DNA of 47,648 nt, taken from contig JAJYCQ010000009.1 in assembly GCA_021778315.1 (NCBI GenBank), forward strand, positions 1-47,648, given 5' to 3'. This document shows, in pieces, positions 41,298 through 47,648 of this stretch (positions within the stretch are counted from its first letter, which is position 1; every line of letters begins with the position of its first letter). The DNA comes from Acidobacteriota bacterium (GTDB lineage Bacteria; Acidobacteriota; Terriglobia; Terriglobales; Acidobacteriaceae). The notes beneath the pieces are model-generated. The model did not search any database and was not told where the DNA came from. It saw only the letters and a list, made by a program, of their open reading frames with translations. Both the position numbers and the translations under genes were made by a program.

Positions 41298-41400
41298 TGG
41301 CAGGGATTAGGGGATAGGGATTAGGGAACAGCAGAAGCGGGTCCTCCGCCTTCGGCGAAGGATGACAAATGTGGTGGATGAGAAGTGGGGGATGTGGAAG
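41298..41400. repeat. GGGATTAGGG tandem and GTCATCCT-type hairpin repeat after the ATP-grasp gene
   Basis: 41302-41327 is a GGGATTAGGGGATAGGGATTAGGG tract; similar GGGATTAGGG bases occur at 29475-29490 and 40047-40060. 41336-41370 holds a hairpin (CGCC-TTC-GGCG inside GGTCCTC...GAAGGATGAC) related to 25669-25700. No gene is present in this gap. Confidence 0.6.
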
Positions 41401-41476
41401 TGGTGAGCGGGCTGGGGCTCGAACCCAGGACCAACGCCTTAAAAGGGCGATGCTCTACCAACTGAGCTACCCGCTC
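41401..41476 (-). tRNA. tRNA-Lys (anticodon TTT)
   Basis: Acceptor GAGCGGG/CCCGCTC, anticodon arm CGCC-CTTTTAA-GGCG within the normal stem (anticodon TTT), T-arm CTGGG-TTCGAGC-CCCAG. The discriminator A and CCA are encoded (41404-41401). The 164 bases between it and the next gene show no further feature. Confidence 0.96.
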
Positions 41477-41640
41477 GCTCCATCATTAAGGTAGCACGAA
41501 GAACGGATTTCCACGGTATTCGAAGGCTGTGCCAGATATGTGCTTGCACGGCATAGAAAAGCTACGTATAAATCAGGCACGAATCTGACATTGAACGCGA
41601 CGCAGTGAACGCGCGCGGCGGAATAGGGAGAAGTCCCGCC

Positions 41641-43716
41641 ATGCAGTCATGGACCTATGGATACGTCGAGAGGCGCGTTGGCAGGGCGTGCTTGCTGCGC
41701 GGGAAAATGCTGGCTACGCTGTGCGTTGGGGCACTTTTGGCGGTGTGTGGTGCGCGGGCGCGTGCGGTCGGCGGAGCAGGATCAATTTTTGGCTCTGGAG
41801 CTATCTTTGGCTCCGCGGAGCCGGTGCCAGATTGGGTGAAGACGGCGGCGGCGCAGAAACTGCCGGAGTTTCCGGGGAATCCGAAGGCGGTGGTGCTGCT
41901 GGATGAGACGACGTATACGGTGGGCGCGGATGGGCGTGCGACGAAGCATGTGCGGTATGTGGTGAAGATTTTGCGGCCGCAGGGGAGGGGTTATGGGTAT
42001 CCGGCGGTTTGGTATGACAAGGACTCGAAGGTGGTGTCGATGCATGTGTGGAGCATCGATGCGGCGGGGCATGAGTACTCGCTGAAGGACAATGAGATTG
42101 CGGATGTGGGAGCGCCGGGGGAGGGTGGGGAGCTCTACTCGGATGCGAGGGCGAAGGTTGCGGAGCCTCCGGGGCGTGATCCGGGCGGGATTGTTGCGTA
42201 CGAGTATGAGAAGCGCGAGCGGCCTTACCTGGCAGAGGCGAACTGGCGGTTTCAGGATGAGCTGCCGCGGATGAATCAGAGTTTTACGCTGGTGCTGCCG
42301 GAGGGATACACGTACACGACGACGTGGGCGCATCATGCGAAGGTCGATGGCGCAGATTTGGAGAATCATCATTACCGGTGGGAGATGGATAACGAGGCGG
42401 CGATTGATCTGGACCATGTGCCGATGTCGCCTGGGGAGGGCTCGTTGTCTGGGCGGATGACGGCGCACTATGCGGGGCCGGGACTGGGGCAGCCGCAGGA
42501 TGGGACGTGGCAGGGGATCGGCGAATGGTATGCGGGGTTGGAGCGGGACCGGTTGGCGGCGACTCCGGATATTGCGGCGAAGGCTGCGGAGTTGACGGCG
42601 GGGAAGACTGATTTTTATGACAAGGCAGAGGCTATCGGGGACTTTGTGCAGCAGAAGATCCGGTACTTCGTGATTGAGATGGGAGTGGGTGGATATCAGC
42701 CGCATGCGGCGGAGGATATTTTTCGTGGACGGTATGGGGACTGCAAGGACAAGGCTGCGCTGCTGTCGGCGATGTTGTCGAGTGTGGGGATCCATAGCGT
42801 GCTGCTGATGGTGGATACGGAGCGGGGCGTGATCGATCCGGATGACCCGTCGATTGTGGGGAACCACATGATTGGGGCGATCGAGATTCCGAAGGGGTAT
42901 GAGTCGCCGAAGATGCACAGCGTGGTGACGGCGAAGAGCGGCAAGCGGTATTTGATCTTCGATCCGACGTCGGAGCGGACTCCGTTCGGACAGCTTGAGG
43001 ATAATTTGCAGGGCAGCTATGGCGTGCTGATGGAGGGAGACGCGAGCCAGATTATTGAGCTGCCGGTGATGGACCCGAAGCTGAATACGATTCGGCGGAA
43101 GGCGAGCTTTCAGTTGAGCGCGGATGGGTCGCTGAAAGGGTCGATAAAAGATTTGCGCTACGGGGACCTGGCTGAGCAACGGCGCTATGTGTTTTCAAGC
43201 GAGGATGAGAAAAAGCAGCAGGAGTATATGAACCGGATTCTCGGGCAGGACTTTGTTGCGGCTTCGCTGACGGGGTTGAAGGTCGAGAATGTGGACTCGC
43301 TGAATAAGGACTTGACGACGACGTTTGATTTGCAGGCAACCCACTTTGCGAGTTCGACGGGGCCGCTGCTGATGGTGCGGCCGCGGGTGCTGGGGAGCTA
43401 TGGGTTGGACGTGGACCACAAGGCGCGACACGTGGCGATCGATCTGGAAGAGACGATGCAGGGGACGGATGAGTATGACATCGAGTTGCCGGAGGGGTAT
43501 GTGGTGGATGAGTTGCCGGACCCGGTGAAGGCGGACTTTGGATTTGCGAGCTATGTGAGTTCGAGCGAGGTGCATGGGCGGACGCTGCACTATAGCCGGA
43601 CGTATACGGTGAAGCAGGTTATGGTGCCTGCGGCGAAGTATGCGGAGGTGCAGCGGCTGGCTGCGGTGATCGCCGCCGATGAAGATAGCCGGGCGATTTT
43701 GAAACGAGGGAATTGA
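41641..43716 (+). CDS. Secreted DUF3857 / transglutaminase-like protein
   Basis: A 691-residue exported protein. The signal is a positively charged N-region (RRVGRACLLRGK) then MLATLCVGALLAVCGARARA. DUF3857 beta-rich domain about 60-260 (ATKHVRYVVKILRPQGRGYG, EYEKRERPYLAEANWRFQDE). A transglutaminase-like core follows with an intact triad: Cys368 in GRYGDCKDKAALLSAML, His409 in GNHMIGAIEI, Asp441 in LIFDPTSE. DUF3858-like C-terminal sandwich (YVVDELPDPVKADFGF). Probably periplasmic; the family's substrates are unknown (peptidase-like or acyl-transfer activity). ATG 41641 is preferred because the signal needs its charged residues; GTG 41605 and ATG 41707 are alternatives. A paralogue follows 65 bases downstream. 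Confidence 0.85.
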   Translation: MQSWTYGYVERRVGRACLLRGKMLATLCVGALLAVCGARARAVGGAGSIFGSGAIFGSAEPVPDWVKTAAAQKLPEFPGNPKAVVLLDETTYTVGADGRATKHVRYVVKILRPQGRGYGYPAVWYDKDSKVVSMHVWSIDAAGHEYSLKDNEIADVGAPGEGGELYSDARAKVAEPPGRDPGGIVAYEYEKRERPYLAEANWRFQDELPRMNQSFTLVLPEGYTYTTTWAHHAKVDGADLENHHYRWEMDNEAAIDLDHVPMSPGEGSLSGRMTAHYAGPGLGQPQDGTWQGIGEWYAGLERDRLAATPDIAAKAAELTAGKTDFYDKAEAIGDFVQQKIRYFVIEMGVGGYQPHAAEDIFRGRYGDCKDKAALLSAMLSSVGIHSVLLMVDTERGVIDPDDPSIVGNHMIGAIEIPKGYESPKMHSVVTAKSGKRYLIFDPTSERTPFGQLEDNLQGSYGVLMEGDASQIIELPVMDPKLNTIRRKASFQLSADGSLKGSIKDLRYGDLAEQRRYVFSSEDEKKQQEYMNRILGQDFVAASLTGLKVENVDSLNKDLTTTFDLQATHFASSTGPLLMVRPRVLGSYGLDVDHKARHVAIDLEETMQGTDEYDIELPEGYVVDELPDPVKADFGFASYVSSSEVHGRTLHYSRTYTVKQVMVPAAKYAEVQRLAAVIAADEDSRAILKRGN

Positions 43717-43781
43717 ACAGGGCCGAACACAGATGGTTGCAGAGCGATGCAGGACAGGATGGATGAGGGCGGAGACGAACG

Positions 43782-45827
43782 ATGACGAAGCACGTTGTGA
43801 GCGTGGGGATGTTGGGGACGATGGTGATGGGCGGGATGATGTGGGCGCAGGCCCATGTGACGAACGGATTCATCAAGCCGACGGCGGAGGAACTGGCGAT
43901 GACGTCGTTGCCGGGATTTCCGGGAGCGTCGGCGGTGGTGCTGTTGCGCGAGGAAGTTACCAACGACGATATGCATTCGGTGGAGCACTATGACCGGATC
44001 AAGATCCTGACGAAGGATGGCGAGAAGTACGCGAATGTGGAGTTGCCGTTCTACAGCACGACGTACGTCGATAGCGAGCATCTGGGCGACAATAAATCTC
44101 TGGGAGAGATTGTGGGACGGACAATCCATGCGGATGGGACGATCATTCCATTAACGGCAAAACCGTATCTGAAGGTGATCGAGAAGCAGCAGGGTGTGAA
44201 GATTCAGGAGAAGGTCTTTACGCTGCCGGATGTTGAGGTGGGAAGCATCATCGAGTATCGCTATACAACGCGCATTGACGACAATATGTATGAGGCTCCG
44301 GACTGGTATATCCAGGGGGAGTTGTATTTGAAGGCGGCGCACTATCTCTGGTATCCGACGGAGGTAAACCTCGTGGATAGCAGGCAGCACCCGATTCATT
44401 CGATCTCCTGGTTTCCGATTCTGCCGGAGGGAGCAACGGTAGAGCGGCACGATTTACCGCATGCTTCGTCGCTCGCTTCGGGGCCTGTGCAGTATTTTGA
44501 TCTGACGGTGAAGGACGTGCCTCCGCAGGTGAGGGAGGAGTATATGCCTCCAATCGCGAGCTACAGCTATCGAGTGCTGTTCAACTTTACGGCTGAGACA
44601 ACGGCGGCGGAGTGGTGGAAGGATGAGGGTAAGGACTGGTCGAAACGACTGGACTCGTTTGCGAATCCGAACTCGGAGTTGAAGGCGGCGACGCAGACGG
44701 TGATAGCGGGGGCCACGACTCAGGATGAGAAGTTGAAGAAGATCTATGCCGCGGTGATGGCATTGGATAACACGCGCTACAGTCGGGAGCACGAGAAGCG
44801 CGAGGACAAGGCCGAGGGCGAGGGCAAGGTGAAGAGCGCGGCCGATGTGTTGAGCCATAAGCGGGGAAGCTCGACCCAGATGACGGAGTTGTTTGTGGGA
44901 ATGGCTCGGGCTGCGGGAATGAAGGCATACTTTATGCTGCTGCCGGACAGGAGTATCGAGTTGTTTACGCCATCCTGGCTGAGCTTTCATCAGTTCGACG
45001 ATTTGATTGCGATTGTGAACGTGGATGGCAAAGATGTTTACTTCGATCCTGGCGACAGGTACTGCCCGTACGGGCACCTGGCGTGGGAGCACACGTTCGT
45101 TCGTGGACTGCGGCAGGTCGATGGAGGTACGGACTTCGGGTCTACGAGCGGTGACGACTACAAGGTCAACCGGATGCAGCGCGTTGCGAATTTAAAGATG
45201 GATGAGAAGGGTCAGATCGGAGGAACGATCAAGCTGACGTTCATGGGGGCGGCCGCGGTGCGTTGGAGGCAGGCGGCGTTGACGGGTGACGACGAGAGTC
45301 TGAAGCACGGGCTGACGAAGGAGCTTGAGGGAATGGTGCCGAAGTCGCTGGAGGTGAAGGTCGGGCAGATGGATCACCTGGAGGAGTATGAGCAGCCGCT
45401 GGTAGTGACGTACGAGGTTACGGGGACGCTGGGAACGACGACGGGTAAGCGGTTGATTCTGCCGGCAGATGTGTTCGAGGCTGGCTCGTCGACAACGTTT
45501 GCTGATGAGAAACGGGTTCTGCCGGTGTACTTCCATTACTCGAAGCTGACGCAGGATGCGATGCGTGTGAATGTTCCGGAGGGGTTCACGGTGGAAGCAG
45601 TGCCGGCGGAGGCGAAGCTCAACCTTACGGGACAGGAGGCGTATAGCTTTGTGGCCACGCAGGATGCGAGGGGATTTACGGCGCGCCGAGACTATCTCCA
45701 GAACGAACTGATTGTGATGCCGAAGGACTATGACGGGCTGCGAAAGTATTATTCGCAGGTCGAGAGCAAGGACCAGGAGAGCGTGGTGCTGAAGATGGCT
45801 CCGGTGACGACCGCCTCGGGGAACTGA
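43782..45827 (+). CDS. Secreted DUF3857 / transglutaminase-like protein lacking the catalytic Cys
   Basis: A 681-residue paralogue of the preceding gene product with the same layout: short signal (MTKHVVSVGMLGTMVMGGMM, cut near WAQA), DUF3857 domain (HYDRIKILTKDGEKYANVEL, GRTIHADGTIIPLTAKPYLK, GSIIEYRYTTRIDDNMYEAP), transglutaminase-like core and C-terminal sandwich. At the place of the nucleophile (GDCKD in the first copy) it reads HKRGSSTQMTELF, so Ser364 replaces Cys. The His (His403 in LSFHQFDDLIAIV) and Asp (Asp422 in VYFDPGD) remain. It is probably a binding or scaffold partner of the intact copy rather than an enzyme, though a Ser-nucleophile activity cannot be excluded. ATG 43782 has GGAG nine bases upstream. 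Confidence 0.83.
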   Translation: MTKHVVSVGMLGTMVMGGMMWAQAHVTNGFIKPTAEELAMTSLPGFPGASAVVLLREEVTNDDMHSVEHYDRIKILTKDGEKYANVELPFYSTTYVDSEHLGDNKSLGEIVGRTIHADGTIIPLTAKPYLKVIEKQQGVKIQEKVFTLPDVEVGSIIEYRYTTRIDDNMYEAPDWYIQGELYLKAAHYLWYPTEVNLVDSRQHPIHSISWFPILPEGATVERHDLPHASSLASGPVQYFDLTVKDVPPQVREEYMPPIASYSYRVLFNFTAETTAAEWWKDEGKDWSKRLDSFANPNSELKAATQTVIAGATTQDEKLKKIYAAVMALDNTRYSREHEKREDKAEGEGKVKSAADVLSHKRGSSTQMTELFVGMARAAGMKAYFMLLPDRSIELFTPSWLSFHQFDDLIAIVNVDGKDVYFDPGDRYCPYGHLAWEHTFVRGLRQVDGGTDFGSTSGDDYKVNRMQRVANLKMDEKGQIGGTIKLTFMGAAAVRWRQAALTGDDESLKHGLTKELEGMVPKSLEVKVGQMDHLEEYEQPLVVTYEVTGTLGTTTGKRLILPADVFEAGSSTTFADEKRVLPVYFHYSKLTQDAMRVNVPEGFTVEAVPAEAKLNLTGQEAYSFVATQDARGFTARRDYLQNELIVMPKDYDGLRKYYSQVESKDQESVVLKMAPVTTASGN

Positions 45828-45836
45828 GTCAGAGCA

Positions 45837-47426
45837 TTATGGCGTGAGGCGGCAGACCTTGACGGTCCCGTTGTTATAAAGGCAGGGGTGTGTGGTGGAT
45901 GCGGTGGAGTGGAGGATCATCCAGGTGACGCCGAGGGGTAGAAGGTGGGCGTCACGGAGGGTGTCGGATTCGGTGGAGAGGTTGATCTGTGCGGCGGCTC
46001 CCTGCTGCCATTGATCGGCGAGGGCGGGGGTGATGGCCGCCTCGCCGCCGTCTTTGGAGAAGTCTGGCAGGGCGCTGCGGAGGGCGGTGGCACGGAAGGT
46101 CTGGGCGTCTTCGCCGTCTTCGTTGACATACTTTGCGTCGAGGGCGAAGAGGGCGTCGTTGGGGGTGTTGTTGCGAGCCCAGAGGAAGGCGCGGGACCAG
46201 GGGTTGCGTGGGGTGACGCCGGGGAGCTCGATGTGTGCTGAGGCGGGGAAGGTGTTGCGCTGCACTGCGAACATGGTGGCGGCGAGCGCGAGGAGGAGGC
46301 CGGCGGGGAGGGTTGCGAGGGCGGTCCGGGCGAGGCTGGAGTGCAGGCGCTGGCGTGCTTCGAGGGCGAGCTGGGTGAGGGTTGCGCCGAGCAGGAGCGT
46401 CATGATCGCGTAGGTGAGAAGGAAGACGCGGAGAGGCTGCATGCGGGCGACGAGATGGGTGGGGGAGCTTTCGTGCGCGAAGAAGAGGCAGACGAGGATG
46501 GCGATGCAGCCGATCGCGATGTTGGCGCGACAGAGGTCGGCGGCGTTGTCGTTGAGGGTGTTGGAGTATTTGCGGAAGTGGCGCAGGAGCGCGGCGAGAA
46601 CGGCGAGGGGGCCGACGAGACCGAGGAGCTCGAACCATTGCCACTGGGAGAGGAACCAGTAGTAGCGGGAGTTTTCGGCGGCGATGATGGCAGGGGTTTC
46701 GTGGGGCGCGAGGGCCTGGAGCGTGGCGGCGAGAGCGAGGGCGGAGAGGGTGAGGATGGCCCAGGCGAGATGTCGTTGACGGAGGCGGGTGAGGCGGAGG
46801 ACAAGGATGAAGGCAAAGGCGTAGGCGGCCATCAGGGGATGGAAGAGCGCGGCGAGGATGAGGCAGAGGGCGGAGGCGAGAAGAGGGCGGAGGGTGCGGC
46901 GGTGGTCGAGTGCGAAGGCTACGGCTAGCAGGGAGAGTGGCGTGGAGAGGCTGCGACCGGTGACGTACGGGTCCATGAGGAGCAGCGAGGTGCCGGCGAT
47001 GGGGAGTGTCCAGAAGGCGGCTAAGAGGCAGAGGGCGGCGAGTTGTGCGGTGTTGTTGGAGATGGTGTGTTGGAGGAGCTTGAGTGCGGCGTAAAAGGTG
47101 AGCCAGAGACTGAGGAGGTTGGTGAGGAGCAGAACCCAGGCGAGAGGGAGGTGGGTCTGGCGGACGAGGAAGGCGAGGGTGGGCGCGAAGATGGAGAAGC
47201 GGAGATGCTCGGTGACGAAGAGGGTGTAGTGGGGGAAGAGCGCGGGGTCGAGGGTGTATTGGACGCCGGCGACGTAGAGGCCTCCGTCTTCGGCGAGTGG
47301 GTGATAGCCCTGGATGAGGAGCGTGACGAGGGCGAGGGCGGTGATGAGCGCGAGCCACAGGGAGTTTTTCCAGGGCGCGGGTTGCGTGGAGGAGGTTATG
47401 GTGGGGCGCGCGAGGACGTGGTGCAT
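45837..47426 (-). CDS. Polytopic membrane protein, possibly GT-C-like
   Basis: A 529-residue inner-membrane protein with about 11-12 hydrophobic segments between residues 22 and 390 and a soluble C-terminal domain (about 400-529) with PWSRAFLWARNNTPNDALFA, a segment that resembles the periplasmic tail of many membrane glycosyltransferase-like proteins. The first loop has EDGGLYVAGVQYTLDPALFP, where acidic residues of GT-C enzymes are often found. The family is not recognised with certainty and no substrate can be named. ATG 47426. It converges with the DUF3857 pair (9-base gap) and is divergent from the last gene. Confidence 0.7.
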   Translation of the reverse strand: MHHVLARPTITSSTQPAPWKNSLWLALITALALVTLLIQGYHPLAEDGGLYVAGVQYTLDPALFPHYTLFVTEHLRFSIFAPTLAFLVRQTHLPLAWVLLLTNLLSLWLTFYAALKLLQHTISNNTAQLAALCLLAAFWTLPIAGTSLLLMDPYVTGRSLSTPLSLLAVAFALDHRRTLRPLLASALCLILAALFHPLMAAYAFAFILVLRLTRLRQRHLAWAILTLSALALAATLQALAPHETPAIIAAENSRYYWFLSQWQWFELLGLVGPLAVLAALLRHFRKYSNTLNDNAADLCRANIAIGCIAILVCLFFAHESSPTHLVARMQPLRVFLLTYAIMTLLLGATLTQLALEARQRLHSSLARTALATLPAGLLLALAATMFAVQRNTFPASAHIELPGVTPRNPWSRAFLWARNNTPNDALFALDAKYVNEDGEDAQTFRATALRSALPDFSKDGGEAAITPALADQWQQGAAAQINLSTESDTLRDAHLLPLGVTWMILHSTASTTHPCLYNNGTVKVCRLTP

Positions 47427-47534
47427 CGGTCTAGTTTAGCGGGCTCAGGACGATACAATGAAGGACGGACGAATAAGCAAAGATGAGACAAGGATTTTAG
47501 GGATGACTAGACCATTCCGCGCGAGGCAGAGCCT

Positions 47535-47648
47535 GTGACGCGTGAACATCGTATGGGGCTACTGAAGACGCTGCCTGGGTTATTGATCAGCGCGTTTTTT
47601 CTGTGGTGGACGTTTCGGGGCTTCAATCTGGCGACGCTGGAGAGCATA
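47535..47648 (+). CDS. Start of an LPG-synthase-like (UPF0104) membrane protein, cut by the window end
   Basis: Only 38 codons are visible: a short charged opening (TREHRMG) and the membrane segment LLKTLPGLLISAFFLWWTFR followed by GFNLATLES. This pattern is typical of the first helix of lysylphosphatidylglycerol synthase transmembrane-domain (UPF0104) proteins. The start is GTG 47535 behind GAGGCAGAG; ATG 47553 is also possible. The assignment rests on one helix, so it is tentative. Confidence 0.5.
   Translation, partial: MTREHRMGLLKTLPGLLISAFFLWWTFRGFNLATLESI

Noticed and set aside
41302..41327. GGGATTAGGG tract as a telomere-like or origin repeat
   Set aside because: Short and irregular, with similar scraps at 29475 and 40047; more simply one of the dispersed noncoding repeats.
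1..47648. CRISPR array, prophage or antiphage island
   Set aside because: No regularly spaced repeats, no cas, integrase or phage structural genes, and mostly housekeeping or envelope genes.

Overview
The window looks like a chromosomal segment of a soil acidobacterium (class Terriglobia, family Acidobacteriaceae; Granulicella, Edaphobacter and Terriglobus relatives come to mind, genus not decided). The signs are an Oar-type TonB receptor with an N-terminal carboxypeptidase-like repeat, two large YncE-propeller/phosphoesterase proteins, a PYROXD2-like oxidoreductase, DUF3857/transglutaminase proteins, and GC-rich DNA full of short palindromic repeats. No plasmid, phage, transposase or CRISPR array is visible. 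The given strand is G-rich whatever the direction of the genes: plus-strand genes use G-ending codons and minus-strand genes use C-ending codons, which points to a strong replication-strand skew.

Layout. 1-5.4 kb: a cut-off acyl-CoA desaturase (minus), a propeller/phosphoesterase (plus) and a GT-C membrane glycosyltransferase (minus). 5.5-12.8 kb: an IclR-type regulator, glucose-6-phosphate isomerase, an alpha/beta hydrolase, tRNA-Arg, an unknown protein, a coupled YheT-hydrolase/DUF72 pair, tRNA-His, a DUF4112 membrane protein and tRNA-Pro. 13-19.7 kb: a second propeller/phosphoesterase followed by a TonB-dependent receptor with a clear terminator. 19.8-29.4 kb, all minus: a PYROXD2-like FAD oxidoreductase, a MerA/Lpd-like disulfide oxidoreductase, then a putative peptidoglycan-salvage operon. 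29.5-36.5 kb: LolA, a type IV pilin-like protein, an M16 peptidase, a small secreted protein, an NTF2-like gene with a probable frameshift, RlmN, YvcK and a TPR protein. 36.6-41.3 kb: DUF4254, a GT9 heptosyltransferase, HldE and an ATP-grasp ligase, a heptose/LPS-core neighbourhood. 41.4-47.6 kb: tRNA-Lys, two DUF3857 proteins (the second has Ser at the position of the transglutaminase Cys), a membrane protein and the start of an LPG-synthase-like membrane protein.

The most interesting locus is at 22.9-29.4 kb. A secreted GH20 beta-N-acetylhexosaminidase is followed 12 bases later by one uninterrupted 1467-codon frame. That frame encodes a sodium:solute symporter, a beta-lactamase-fold serine hydrolase (AmiE/YbbE-like) and a DUF1343 domain (NamZ exo-N-acetylmuramidase family). 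These are the parts of the Bacillus MurNAc-recycling cluster (amidase, glucosaminidase, muramidase, importer), but here with a GH20 enzyme and a Na+ symporter, and with importer and hydrolases on one polypeptide. The same frame contains at least five short repeat elements read in phase, two of them at the importer/hydrolase junction, so repeat insertion may have made the fusion. Another repeat is read in phase inside rlmN.
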